This document shows, piece by piece, positions 1-12,800 of a stretch of DNA of 64,000 nt. Numbering within the stretch: the stretch's first letter is position 1; the number at the start of each line of letters is the position of its first letter. The notes below the pieces were generated by a model. That model searched no databases, was not told the DNA's origin, and was given only the letters and a program-made list of their open reading frames with translations. Position numbers and translations under genes: made by a program. Source of the stretch: Toxoplasma gondii ME49 (Eukaryota > Apicomplexa > Conoidasida > Eucoccidiorida > Sarcocystidae). Location: assembly GCF_000006565.2 (NCBI RefSeq), contig NC_031470.1, forward strand, positions 870,954 through 934,953. Reading direction: 5' to 3'.

Positions 1-1310
1 AAACAAATCGAAATGAACACCATATGCTGAGGAGAAAGTGAATCCGGGCAATCTGGGATCCTTTTTGGTGAGGCTTCCGCAATTTCGAACTTTTTTCTCT
101 GGATAACCAAGCCGCGGTGTACGTCCAGCGTGGTTGCTGTGCGAGCATGAAGTAGATTTCAAGTGTAGCTCTCCATGTGATAGAAGAAAAATCTAGTACG
201 AGTGGGGTAGCTATTAGTAAATTTATTTTCGATGAAACCAATTGTATTAGCTAGAGCAATATGAATTAACAAAGACATCTACACTACCCAGCTCCTCTTC
301 AGTCTAAATCAGTTGCGCTGTTCAATACAAGGACGATACTCTTCGTCTCATCAAGTGTCCTCAGAGCACCGAAAATGAAGTCGCCACGCTCCATGTGAAT
401 TCGGGCCTGCCCATACGTAGCTACTGCCACTGTGTTGGTGTGGAGAGTACCAATAGAAAAAAAGAGAGACAGAGAGGAAGAAAAAGAGGTAGAGAAAGAG
501 ATACTGAGAGAGACGGACAGCGCCAGAAAGGCGACACAAAGGGAAGGAGAGACAGAAGGAGAGAAAGACAGAGGGAAAGGAGCACAGAGAGGAGAAAACC
601 ACCGCCGTCTGAAAGACAAGGAGAGGCAGCGGTACACTGATACGACGTAAGGGAAACAAGGAAGCCGACAATGGCTGAGATCGAGGTTGGAAAGCAGTCA
701 TCTCGGATGGCATCCAAGATGAAAACCTCAGAAAGACAGTGCCGAGAGACTACAGAGATGTGAAGGTACATTGAAAGCAGACAAACGAGGAGACAAAGGG
801 CGAGGACAGATGATAGCGAGGAGCAGAAAGAGACACACACGTTGTTGGGAGACTCGCATTCATCTTGCGAATTCGAAGAAGGGAGAACACGCACGGTTGA
901 CGCCTGGTGTCTCCTTTCTCCCGAGATCGATCAGCAGTGGAAAATGCACTGACAAAAGCCTGGCAACCTAGGACACTCAGGAACTTGCGCGAAATGAAAG
1001 AACAGAGAAGCGGCTGCCTGATTCCTCACTCGCTGAGGAAACAGAGACAGATGCAGAGAGCAGGGGCCGGGTCTGGATGTACACCCAGAGTTCGAGAAGT
1101 AGCAGCAGGGCATTCTAACCGCACATCCAAGCTCTACACCAAAAAATCCGTGTTCGACGGAATCGCCTTGGCAGAAGAGGCTTTCTAAGTCAATACCGAA
1201 CTCAAGAAGTGTGAAGAATTGAAACGTCCAGAGAGAGGCAGGTCGCGGGAACCCAGAGAAGCAAAGCCCACCGACAGACAGATGGACGCCGGAGCAGTCA
1301 GACTGCACTT
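1..1310. other. 3' flank of the SNARE gene, no gene seen
   Basis: This stretch lies downstream of the minus-strand SNARE stop codon. Open frames here come from a purine-rich tract at about 440-620 and read as Arg/Glu/Lys strings on one strand and Ser/Leu/Phe strings on the other, so they are compositional. I see no splice-flanked exon or recognisable domain. It probably holds the SNARE 3' UTR and intergenic DNA. Confidence 0.5.
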
Positions 1311-4300
1311 TCAAGCTCGCTTTATGTACCTCGCGTAGACGATGGAGAGAACGAAACACACTAGGAAAAGAAGAATAACAATGAGGAGCAGACGGGTAAA
1401 GAACGTCGCGTTGCTCTGCTTACTCAGCAGACCTTTAACCTTCGCGTTAAGTACCTGGATCTCCGCTGCTGCCTGCTCCGTGTGAGTCTGTACCTGCTGA
1501 ATGAGCTCATGGTGCACTTCCGCCTTGTCGCCGATCTGCACAGCCACATGGGCTGGAATGAGTACAGAGACACAGGAAGAAAACTGGAGAAGAAGAGAGT
1601 AAAGAAGGAAAGTAAGGTACAAAAGACAAGAGAAAGGAAGACAGAAAGGAGAGACAAAATGAGAAGAGAGAGATGAAGACAGAGAAGAAGAAAAGAGAGA
1701 AGAGAGAAAGGAAAAGAAATGATGGAAGATAAACGGAGCAGAAGAGATAGAAGACAAAGACGATAAAGAATAGGAGAGAAGAAGAAACAGAGGAAGAGGA
1801 ACGGGAGGAGAGAAAAGACAAAGACCGATAACCATCAAGAAAAGCATAAATTATACTTAACGAACAACGCACCCACGGTTGGGATGACACCAGATGGAGC
1901 GCAGCCCCGGAAAAGTTGGCGGCCGCATGCAGCATGGTTCCTCTCATTGAAGACATCTTCAGAAGCGGAACAGAGAGGTGTCAGTGGCAAAATCGAAACA
2001 GACTTCTCAGCTTGCGACTCGCGCAATAAACGGCAACTCGAAACAAGCCAAACAGAAGCCGAAGGTCCCAGTCTTGAGAGGAGAAAGCGGAAAAAGGAGA
2101 GTGCGGCATCGAGAGAATGCGTGCGAGTGCACGCACGAGGGAACACATGAAAATATCAGAATACCCTAGAACGAAAAGAGGGTCGAGTGACGCAAACTCG
2201 TCGCATTCATCGTCCAAGAAAAAGAAGAGCCTTTCCCCCTCGCAACTCGTTTTTTGCATGCGCCCGTTTCCACGCGCTAGCACCCTCCACCTCCGCCTCC
2301 TGTCGTCTCTGTCCAGATCTCGAACACCGGTCCGCTTACCGATTCTATCGATCGCCTCCCCGATTTCGGCGACTTCTTTATCGAATTCTTCATCTCGCTC
2401 TTTCCACCTTCGAATGGTTTCCCGATCCTCCCGAGAGACTTCCTCGACAAAGGGTCCACCCACCTCACCGGCGCCCACGCCCTCATCGACTGCCTCACCC
2501 CACACGGACAACGGCCCTTCTGAGGAGACACCTGGAGAGGGCCCAAGTGTCCCCGACGCAATTTCCGACAGAGTCCGGAGGCGTTGGTTTTGCCGCGGAC
2601 CCGCGGCAACTGCTGTGCGTTTGCTTTCTCGTCGCAGTTCTTCGATGGCTCTGAGAAAAAACAAAGGATCTTAGTTTTCTTGTTCCGTCTTGACTGAATG
2701 TCCCCGTAGGTGAGTTAATCGCAAGCGCGTCTACAGCATTCAGATCGAAGAGGCAGCAACAACTAAGCGTCTCAGATACGTACCCACAACATAGACTCTG
2801 AACAAAGCGTTTACGCTTCACTGCTGTCCCTCCCACTGCCGTGTTCTAAAAAGGCGGTCTTCCACTTTCGTGATCGTTTTCTGAACTTTCTAACAAAATC
2901 CGATGGACGCAGCTTTGTGGAGGTGAACGGGAAGAAGATTCGTTGAGAAAGTAAGGGTAGAGACTCGTGAAGGCCAGAGAAGGCGCAGACGACAGAGAAG
3001 TTGCATATACAGGGACTTAAGATGTAAACAATTCGAAAGAGAGGGAGAAGGGAAAAACGGCGCCAGACTTGTGGAGGGAAGAACCACGACGGCGAAAAAG
3101 ACAAGAGCACGATACGGAACCAAAATCAGCCAACAGAAAAAGCAGAGAAGTCCTACCGCATGAGGCGGTTGATGTCTGCGTGTCGCTCCTCCAAATCTGC
3201 ATCCGTCAACTTCTTTTTCTTCCGCTGTTTGAATTGCTGGCGATACACGGCGCTAATCTCCTCAAAGAGATCGCGGAGAAGAGACAGATTGTCGTCGATC
3301 TCGCCTCCCAAACGAACGGTTTCCAGAGTCGTCCCTGTCGACAGATCCCACACAAGCGCACACACCAGAAAAAACTTTAGGAAGGGTGGAACAGCGAAAA
3401 CAAACGCGCTGAAAGCCGGGGAAGCGACGGAGATGGAACGAGTATACGCACTGTACAGTCTCAAAAGCAGCGCTCACAGTGCAGAAAAAAGAGTTGCGTG
3501 ACACATCAAAATCGTACAGCGGAAACGTATCAGAAAAAAAAGCGCTGACACCGGTCACAGTGCACCAAGGCTGAAGAGAGTTTGGCGCTGCGTCCTTTCC
3601 TCAACATTTGAAAAAGTTGACGACGATTCCAGCGGTCCTTCTTTCTCTCCCTGGACCAGTCCGCATACCGCTACCGGTGTTGTCATATCGAAGGCACTAT
3701 CAGGCTTAGCTGCTCAGCAAACCGCAGACAGTCGAAAACAGGGAAGGGTCCAGAAGCATGCGATCGTTGGCCTCGCGCACCTCTGGGCGGGGGGCCCTTC
3801 GGCACCCAGGAGCGCCAAGGCGCGTGGGAAGGGGCGACCAAGTTTGATTTGGCGACAGGGGGCGACGCGTGGCCAGTCGAATTCTCGTTCTCTACCCGGA
3901 CTGTTGGTTTCCTTCTCTTTTCACTCACCTTTAGCAGCGCGAATCGTTCGGCGCTCCTCAATGAGCATGTAGGTGTTTTTGAGAGTGTCTTCCATCCGCT
4001 TCTTCACAGCAAGAAACTCGTCTCTCTCCTCCTCGCACTCTTCGGGCGCCGTCACCAAACACTCGGCCTCGATGCTTTGGCAGAGGGCCACGAGCTCGTC
4101 GAGTTCAGTCGACAGAGCAGCAGCGTTTCCGTCTCTATCTCCACACACTGCAGGCAGCTCAGAGACAGGTGTCTCCTTCCCACCCCACACGAAGGCCCAG
4201 CTGCTCTTCTTCGCAGACGCGCGGCTGCCGCCTCCCTGAGTGGCTGCACGACAGCGAAAAAAGTTTCTGTTTACCGAGTCCAAGTTCTGTTGCCAGTGCG

Positions 4301-5382
4301 TGGCTTCAAGAACACTCCATGCATCTATGAGTCGACTGCGGGCTCTCACGGAGGAACGAGTGAAGGAAAGGAGAGGGGCGTGGAAAAAAGAAGAACGAAG
4401 GTCTGAGAGGAGATGATAGGCCGGACCGACAAGAGAGGAGGGAATGCATAACAACCAGAAGAGAAAGGAGGGAGACGAGACAGAAAAGGAAGAAAAGAGC
4501 GAAGAAGGGAAAGAGCGTGGAGCGTCTGCCTCCGAAAGGTGCAGGAATAAAGGAATGCGAATAGAGAGGTCACTGAAGGAAGAGAGAAGAAAAGAAGCGG
4601 AACTCCTCTGACAAGGTGGCTGAGACGAGAACGACTCCGAGAACATGCGTAAGAGGGAAAAGGTGCAGGAACGGGAGATGATGTGGGGTGCTAAAAAAGA
4701 CAAAGCGCATAGAGAAGAAAGAAGACAGGGAGTCGCGGGCTGTGGAGAAGTGCACGGCACTGGAAAGAACAACAAAGGACACATACACACAGAGTCGCTT
4801 TGGACGTCGGGCCCCACAAAAAAGGAGACAAAGGAGTATGGGTGTCCACACAGAGGAGAGACGGCGGCAGAGAAAGAGGTCACAAGGGTGTCGAAGCTGT
4901 ACGGGAAAAAGCGCTTCCGGAAAAGCGACAAAGCAAAAACACGGAAAGGCGCAGAATGAGAGCATAACACTGAGGTCCCGAACACAAAGGACATCTCATT
5001 CTTGTCTTTCTTACGCAAGCCATGGCAACGAAAAACGCGAACCAACAGATGCAGCTAGACAGGGATGAATAGAGCGGGTACACAGTGACGCAAACGGCTG
5101 GTGTGCAGGCACTGAAGACTCTTTGAGGGCGCAAATGCGCAAGAGGCTTCTGTAGGAAATCTCAACGGAAGAATGGTGCCTGTAACGAAGTTGGAGTACA
5201 AAGGGAGCTCGGGAAAAACGAAGATTTCTCCCCTTCACATTTTGGCGCTTACGGCGATGCGGCAAGGCGGGAGGTTTGCGGGCTTCTTTTCTCTTTTTCT
5301 TTGTATCGACTTTGGGGAGAGAAGGTAAATCTTGTTCTGAGGGCAGAACCTTCGAGAGGCCGAGAGCCTTGGTCACGTTCAT
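1311..5382 (-). CDS. Tail-anchored Qc-SNARE, SYP7-like (5 exons, 391 aa)
   Basis: This gene encodes a membrane-fusion SNARE. The exons on the minus strand are 5382-5253, 4243-3929, 3334-3157, 2650-2340 and 1552-1311. All junction phases agree and donors are GTAAGC, GTGAGT, GTAGGA and GTAAGC. The product has a basic N-terminus, helical segments at about 75-145 and 150-205 (including KKKKLTDADLEERH, close to the Qc/SYP7 linker), a low-complexity loop, a SNARE motif at about 290-355 and one C-terminal membrane helix at about 364-386 ending in YARYIKRA. The SNARE motif runs EEFDKEVAEIGEAIDRIA then QIGDKAEVHHELIQQV. This aligns with SYP71 and the SNAP-25 Qc helix, but the central layer that is normally Gln falls on a His at about residue 325. 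Cytosol-facing tail anchoring is expected. The start ATG at 5382 begins the first open exon. The SYP7 assignment is from remembered family patterns. The SNARE call is firm and the subfamily probable. Confidence 0.84.
1561..1835 (-). repeat. Long polypyrimidine tract in SNARE intron 4
   Basis: On the plus strand this stretch is almost entirely A/G, so the SNARE transcript carries a CT-rich run of roughly 270 nt just inside the intron before the last exon. It is imperfect, mixing AG and AAG units, and gives no conserved protein in any frame. Confidence 0.7.
4343..4990 (-). repeat. CT-rich low-complexity intron 1 of the SNARE gene
   Basis: The plus strand is strongly purine-rich over most of intron 1 (4244-5252), so the intron is pyrimidine-rich in the sense direction. 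Open frames on both strands are low-complexity Lys/Arg/Glu or Ser/Phe/Leu strings. No repeat unit longer than a few bases is clear. Confidence 0.6.
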
Positions 5383-8300
5383 CTTCGCTCAGGAGATGGG
5401 AGAGAGAAGACACAATACTGGAGAGGAGAGCTTCTAAGAGGCACGAAGTGGTCGAGGAGAGGAGAAAACTCCGGAGGAAGTTGTGGTAGACAACAAAGCA
5501 TAACGACAAAAGGAAGGAGAGGCCAGAGGGAGGAAAGAAAACTCAGACGAGAAAGGAAATTGGGTAGGGAATTGAGTTGCTCTGCGCCGAAAATATTCAC
5601 AAAAGGAGCTAGAATGCGCCCCGCTGGAGCTGTCAGCCAAAGATGGCATCTTTGCTGAGGAAAGAAGGCCGAGAGAAGACGAAAGCTTACGCGAGAGAGC
5701 GCAGGGCACGTAGAGAGAGGCGACGGGAGGGGATTCTGCCTACTGACAGAAAATGAACAGCCAAGGGTTTCGGAGACGAAGAATACTAACGAAACGAAAG
5801 GCTGATGACAAAGGGACTGAAACGGATTTGATGACGGAGAGGAGGAACCGAGGTCTGGAGACCCCTGAGACGACTTAGAACAACCACGAGAGAAAAATAT
5901 AACGGAAAAAGATGAAAATACACTCAGAAAGGAGTGAATTCACGTTGCCTTTTCCTACTTTATGGCGGCGCCGTGACCCTGAGAATCGCCGCGACTCCTT
6001 CGGTGTCTTCCTGGATATGGGACTCACACCCTAGGGAAGCGAGATACGAAGTAAGCAAGAAAGACAGAGACATTAGAAAAACACCGGGGAAAAAACGGAG
6101 GACAGGTACAAACTATGGAATAACAGACACAATGTGAAAATCGATGAGAGTCACGTCGTCCCCTCCGCCAGAGCGGCACGATATACGGCCTTTCTCGGTC
6201 GTGTCCCCGCCGTCCAGGCACACCGAAGAGAAAGTGCCCGTCGTCCACTCTGCGACTCTGTTTCTTTCCTCCAGATGTTTCTGAAAATGCGTCGTTGACT
6301 TTTAAGAGTTTCCAGCTGACCCTGAAAGCCCGTCAAAGTGACTACACTTTCATCGCTGTGCGAGGACGTGCCTTTCTTCCTTCGTCTAATAATCGGATCT
6401 GTGTCTCGTCACGCTGCGAACAGACAATAACCGCGCAAATTCTCGCCGCTCGCAGGCACACCGTTCTAAAATGATGCTCTGCGCATCTAGGAAACGACAC
6501 GTTTTTCCTCAGTGTCTTGGTCGCAGGAGGGAGCTCTGTTGTCTAGGCGTCCGGAGGAAACCCCAGGTCAGGAGGTCTCTCGCTAGCTTGTTTCCAGTGT
6601 AGTCGCAACACGGGTGAGATCTCGCAAGAACTTGTACACTTAGGGTCAATGTTTTAGGCAGGAACTAGTTCTGCGGTTGAGACTGTGGATTCACGGAGTC
6701 ACAAATTGGTAGAGCAGTCAGCACGAATTTGGTGGCAAGGAACCGGATGTGTACTGTCCTGTTAGAACGCGTATTCACAGCGAGAGAAAACGACCAATCA
6801 GATGCTAGTGGGGTCAGGACTGCCGTATCTGAAAAAAGAGCAGAGCGTCTGTTTTACATCAACACTAGAAACTGCCAGTGTCACAGTAGAAGTATAGCAT
6901 AGAAGCCCTATATGGTGCAGTAACATGTAGATGACTGTACGATGAGGGTCGACAGTCTGGGAAATCGTCGGTTGTGTTCCACCGTTTACTGGTGTCGTGT
7001 GGAATTCGTACCGACTGACTTATAGCACTAGTCATACTCGTACAGAAGACAGATTCACGACAGGATACTTCGTAGTGTCTTCGAGTAAAAGGTACGGCTT
7101 GGGAAGGACGGCATCGCTGACCCTCTATTGATGAACAGCTGTGAATAGCTGCCATCCTCAGTTACGCCACAAACCAGTGCGATGCTCTCATTGCAACTCT
7201 GATAGAGCATCAACAGCAAGTATGGTTCAAGCAGATGGTAAGGTGCCTTACTCACGGAAATATATGAGGTAACGGTCGCGATTGAAATTAGCAAACCAGC
7301 TCTAAACAGGGTTCAAGCTGAGTCCACAGCAATGGCTTAGATATGTTTCTCTGCCCTTGATAATCGACCGTTATTTCGCGTTAATGGTTCATTTGAAACT
7401 GGCGGCCTACCCCGCACAACTTAACGGTGATACATAGTAAAGTTTTCTTTTGAGTAGACGCGGAAGCAGTGGATAATATCTCATGCCCTATACTTCATAC
7501 GGATATGCAATTTTGACGCAGAGGATACACTACAGAAAGGTGGTTAAGTGCCTAGGAATGTGACCTGACTTGAATTGGAAGTGAATGTATTGTATGCCTG
7601 TGTATGTGAGGGTGTTGCAGTCAACCGCTTGCTAACTAGCATCGACAAATCAACGTTAGTGCACTTATTGAAATTGCCCACTTTTCAACTGATGGATCCC
7701 GGCTGTTTTCTATTCTGTTGTCGTAACTCCGTAGATGCTTTATTTGTGTGATTCATTTTTTAAACGCGACATCGAATGGAACTTCACTGCGGCGTTTGTC
7801 CTCATGCGGCCAGGGCAGAGTCAAGGGCTGGCGAACTGAAGCGTTCCCTGCGCAATGCCACAACACAGTAGTTCTCTTATGGATTTTACTTCTGTAAGCC
7901 TTTTCATTTCCAATGCAGCCACACGGATTAGCTTCTGCAAGGTTTTAATAAGGTGAAACTAAACGGCTAGCCCCCTAGAAGTCATTCCCCGCGGATCGGC
8001 ATGCACAACGCCGTGAACAGGAACACGCATCCTATGAGAAAACACACTTGTATGCTGCGACCTTAGTCTTCCTTGGTTGATCTGTTCCTCGCAACGCTGT
8101 CATCGCACCACATACATGAAAGACCCCTTTCGTGTTTAGCGCTGTTGACGCCACAGTCGAGGGATTCCCCCTACCGCGTCGCTCACGCATACACCCGCAC
8201 ACCAAGGCAACCTTTTGTCACCAACTTCAGAGCCACGAATCAGACTGAAACTCTGCGTCAGGTACAAAACACACTCTTATCGCGAGTTCATGTAATCAGT

Positions 8301-9870
8301 CGAAAAATTTGGACTTTGCGCTTGTCTTCCCACTCTCTCTGATACCGCCGCAGCTCCGGTACCTCTCAAGAGCGAGGTGGAACCCATTCAGCGTCTTGGT
8401 GACAGTCCGACTTTGTGTGTAAAGATTACGATTTCGAGTAGTACGAATGAAATGTTGTTATCTGCCATGTTTCCCCTCCATTCGTCGCATTTGTTCGTGC
8501 AAGACATTGGCGGTCACCTGGGAGCCGCAACGCCGCGGCCTGCGCATAACCTTGCCATGCAGGCGGACACAACTGTGTAGTAATTTTCCGGCTTTTTCCC
8601 TGTAGACGAACTGTGGATGGCTCTTACCCTTTCAAACTCGAAAACTGCCTCGCCCCTGTCCCTTGTTCCTGGTGAAAACGGTCTAGATACCGACGCCCGT
8701 CGACAAGTCACGCTTTTCTCGTGGCTGCTTCCCGTCTGACAAGAAAGACAAGCAAGCTCTCAGTCTGTGCACCGGGATTCTGCCGCACTGCTGGCTCTGT
8801 GGAGATTCTTTGTCTGTCCATTGTTTGTTCGCCACAGGCGTTTCTCGTGGAATGTGAGCAACGCGTTAACGAGGAAAGGTAACGGAAGAAAGGAACTGGG
8901 ACGGGATCGCTACACGCAATGTGGTTTTCTAGGGACCTGCGCCCCGCCGCCTTCATCCTGTTGACTCTGGCATCGCAAGTGGTCTGCGTTCCCCCTGAGT
9001 GACCGCGACCTGCGTGCCTGGAGCCCGAGAGAAGGACGCATGCTTTTGCTTGCCACACAAAATAATGTCCTGCCTTTCCGCTTCTTCTCTTTTCGACTGT
9101 TGAGAAGAGGCTTGTCTGTTTTCAAATACGTATCTTTTGCTCGGTTGATTCCTTCGCGAGTGGTGAAGCCCCCGCCGCGGCACGGACTGGGGTCTCCCCA
9201 AAACAAGACATGAAGGAGCGTTGGCTGCCTCGCTGCAATTTTCCACTTTTCCCGGATCTTTCGGCAAGCTGTTTCTCCCTTGTGCGACAGCTGCCCCGTT
9301 TAAATACTTGGGACACATTTGTCTCGTTTTCAACTAATTTTTTTCCAGAAAGCGGGCAGCTACTCCCACGAACTACGTCGCCCCGCTACAAACCCCCGCC
9401 TGTGTAACGGCCTCTGCCTAACCGTTTCACGTGGCCCTTTTTTCAGTCTTGCGATCGACGAAACTCAATTTTCCCCAGGACGAGAGGCGTCACAGACTCC
9501 TTTTACCCTTCATCTGTCGTTTTTGCGTGTCTGAAGCTGTTGTGCTTCTCCTTCTCGGTGGGCCGCAGTCTAAGCCGAACCAGCCAGATCCGATTTAGCA
9601 ACACGTGACGCAGAACCACCGTTTTGCCAACTATCTAGACGGCGAAGGCAAAGTCGTTTAGTGTCCATTTTCAGCGCGAAAATTGGTTTTTTCGTCTGTG
9701 GCAACGGATTTTTTTTCACGCCTCTTCGTCTGCTGGGTTCCGTGGCTGCTGCCCGGTGGTCTGCAGAAGGCACCGCGGTCGGTCTCGCCCGAGCTCTTCG
9801 ACTTGGTCGTGCTGGCTTGTCCCTGAATTCGACCAGCAGTTAGGGAAATTGCAGTCGTTTTCAGATTCAA
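5383..9870. promoter_or_regulatory. Divergent intergenic region between the SNARE gene and the large secreted gene
   Basis: About 4.5 kb separates two genes transcribed away from each other, so it should hold both promoters and 5' UTRs. The SNARE side (5383-5900) is purine-rich on the plus strand. The side facing the secreted gene (9100-9870) is pyrimidine-rich on the plus strand, as coccidian 5' leaders often are. The middle (6350-8000) is closer to AT-balanced and has no long frames. I see no TATA-type element, RNA gene or splice-flanked exon. Small minus-strand frames at 6151-6336 and 8708-9333 lack domains and are not called. Confidence 0.45.
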
Positions 9871-12800
9871 ATGGATCAAGGACGGGGGAATCTCTTGACT
9901 CCTGCTTTTCGCAGGATCGTGGCGGCTGTAGCTTGTGCTGCAGCCGCCCTTCTGCCACCGGGGGATGCCACAACAGTGACAATGCCGCCACGTGTGAAGG
10001 CTCCGCCGGTCCCTAAATGTAAGATATTGGCGTCTCTCGTTCTTTTTGACTCTTCCGTTTCATCTCGAGTGATCCAGTGTTTTGCGCGACGAAAACATTC
10101 TAACGAAAACCCAGTTTTGTGTGACACTGGAGCGTTGTAGAGCTGTGCGTCGTGGCGCCTACCAACAAGCAACAGTTGGGAATTGCTGTTCCTTCACTCT
10201 CAAAGGCAATGCGTGAGCTGTCCATGCACGTGTCGGTTTCACTCGTTGATCCTCAGTAGCTAGGATTACGAGGTAAAACACAGTTATGGAGAAACTGATC
10301 AGGCAAATAGATACAGACCTTGCAAAGATCAGTTATGTCCGATGACGGAGCTTTGTACACAGAAAACCATTTTACTGTGCTTGTCTTTATACGCATATAT
10401 GCGCATTTCCACGTGCACATATTTGGGTTTAAGGTGGAGATGGAGTCTGCAGCGCGGAGAAGAGGAGGCTGCTGCCGCTGTCCTTACTTCTCCAAATTTG
10501 AAATTCGGAATTCTCTGCTTCTCACTGAAACGAGTGCTTGATCCCGAAAGTTATTTGGCTTCAATTTTTTTCTCGGTACATGCGCTACGTTCTGGCCTTA
10601 TTCCTCTATGCGGCGGGACTCTTCTCTGGCTCCTCGGCCTTCCTTCTTACACGGTTCAAACGAATTTCTTGGCGGTTCTGTTCTGCGGCTCATTTAACTG
10701 TTGTTCTTCGTTGTTGGAACCTGGAATGCCCTCGACTCAGACCTCATGTCTCAACCTGCTGTCACGTAAAGGGCGAGTATCTCGAGCTACACTTCTCTTG
10801 GGATTATGCCTCGGCTTTTCCTTTTTTGCGAGTCCTTGCGAATCGTCTCACCTGTCTTCGTCGCGTGTCTTGCATCTCCTCGTCCGAAAGGGCTCTGTCT
10901 GTCCTTTCTTGGCCTCTTCCTGTTTCGATTTTCTAACCGTTACCTGCGTGGCTTTCATAAATCGAATTCGAGTTTGCCTTTTAGGGATTCTTTTCCTCAG
11001 CCTATTCCCGCGTTTCTTCACCTCCTTCTTCGCGTAGGGCCCTTCTGCGCGTTTTTCTTTCTCCACACTCCTCGTTTCCGAGTCTTCCCCACTCAAGCTC
11101 TTTGGAGGATCTTCCTGTGCCACCAGTTGTTCCTTTCATACCGAGGTTTCTCCATACTGTCGCCTTTACTTCGCCGTCCCGCTTTTCGCGACTCCTCTCG
11201 TTGACGTTCGCGGTTTCCTTCTTTCTGTGGTGAAGACACGGGCCCGAGTTTCCGAATGTGGTGCCACAAAAAGTGACTCACATATCCTCTCGTTTTTTCT
11301 CTTCTAGGCTAAGCGGCTCAGGCTTTCGAACCGTACCCGTTCCCCACTACTGAGGGAGACCTTTGATAACAGCGACGCCATGAGCCGTTGAAGCGGTCTT
11401 TGCCTTTGTCGTCTTTGCAGCGTATGTAGCGGCGACCCAAGTGATTCCTTCTGGATTCGAGTTGATCGAGGAAGTCCCGATCGTGGAGAAGGGCGGAAAA
11501 TTCCAGTTTGCCTTCAGAGATGGCGTTTTGTCAGTCCTCCCCGGAACATTGCTTTTCGAGTGCGATCCTACTTCACGAGAGGATGCAACGATGAGAAAGC
11601 TGGTGAGGAATGTTTTCAAGGCGCGAGGCATGCACCTGAAGATACTGGTGAACGTATACGGGCCTGCTTAAGACAGATGAACGTGGTAGATTCCTTTTTA
11701 TCTCACGACTTCAACGGAATCCACATGGATTTGGTCCAGGCTTGATGTAAGGATTACTGATATAACTATATGAACAGCAAGAAAAAGTACAATCTAGAGG
11801 CGGTTCGTGGCGCATTCGCAATGAGTGACCTGGTTTCCCGGATGTCGTAGACTCGAGGGTGTGTAACAGAAATACTCTGTACTTTTGTTTCTGCATACAA
11901 ATCCACGAATGGGTTCGTACAAGCCGGAGGAGCTGTATCCCGTTTTCGAGCCTTTTTGAGCCTATTGGATTACTTTTAAGTACAAAAACGTGTGTGAAAG
12001 AATGCTGTTCGACCCGAAGCGTGTCTCGCATCTAGCGTCTGCGTTCAACACGTTTCCTTTCTAGCGTTATGCATATGTGCTCATAGTGACCCCGAGTGCT
12101 ACACACGCAGTCGAATTTGCATTTTGGATTCGTGATTCTGTCAATTTTCTCGTTGTGATCCCTTTGGTGCTCTTGCACGCAAGCCGTCTGAGCTCACCGC
12201 TATCACTTCGTGACTTCCTTTTCTTTGTTTATCGCCGCCGCACAGGTCGCCTACATCCCAACAGACACAGACGCCCCTCCCTTCGTTCCTGGTAAGGCTG
12301 CTTGCAGGTGTCGCGTTTGGCGACCGACATTTGTGTCTCATTTTTCTTGCTTTTCTTGCACCTTCCAAGCCAATATCTTGTCAAAGGCTCAATATGCGTG
12401 GTGAAGGAAATACGTAGCTGCGTCATTCGTACCCCATCGACTTCCACTAGTACACATAGGTATCAGATGCACTCAGCCTCTCGTCAGACAAAGAGGGTCT
12501 GACTTTTACGGCATCCAGGTGCATGTACGCACATATATATATATATACATATCCCAGCTATTTTCTTCGTGGATATATCAAATGAATTCTCTCTGCATAT
12601 TCACGAAGTAGTTTTCTTACTTTTCCCCAGAAACAAACACACTTTCATATGGGTGACACATCATCAGTTGTTTCGGTTAAAAGCAATCCAGGAGCAAATT
12701 TGGATATTTTCGTGGTCTTCCGCTCCACGGCATGTGAAGAGGGTGTCACTACATCCCGCGTCTCGCCTCAACACGGCTCCTTGCCTCCCTTGTTGCGTCA

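Noticed and set aside
299..971. Several overlapping open frames in the first kilobase
   Set aside because: All come from a GA-rich tract and read as low-complexity Arg/Glu or Ser/Leu/Phe peptides in every frame.
4346..5045. Minus-strand Ser/Phe/Leu-rich frames that could extend the second SNARE exon
   Set aside because: They are CT-rich intron 1. The exon begins at a CAG acceptor at 4244 and joins the first exon in phase without them.
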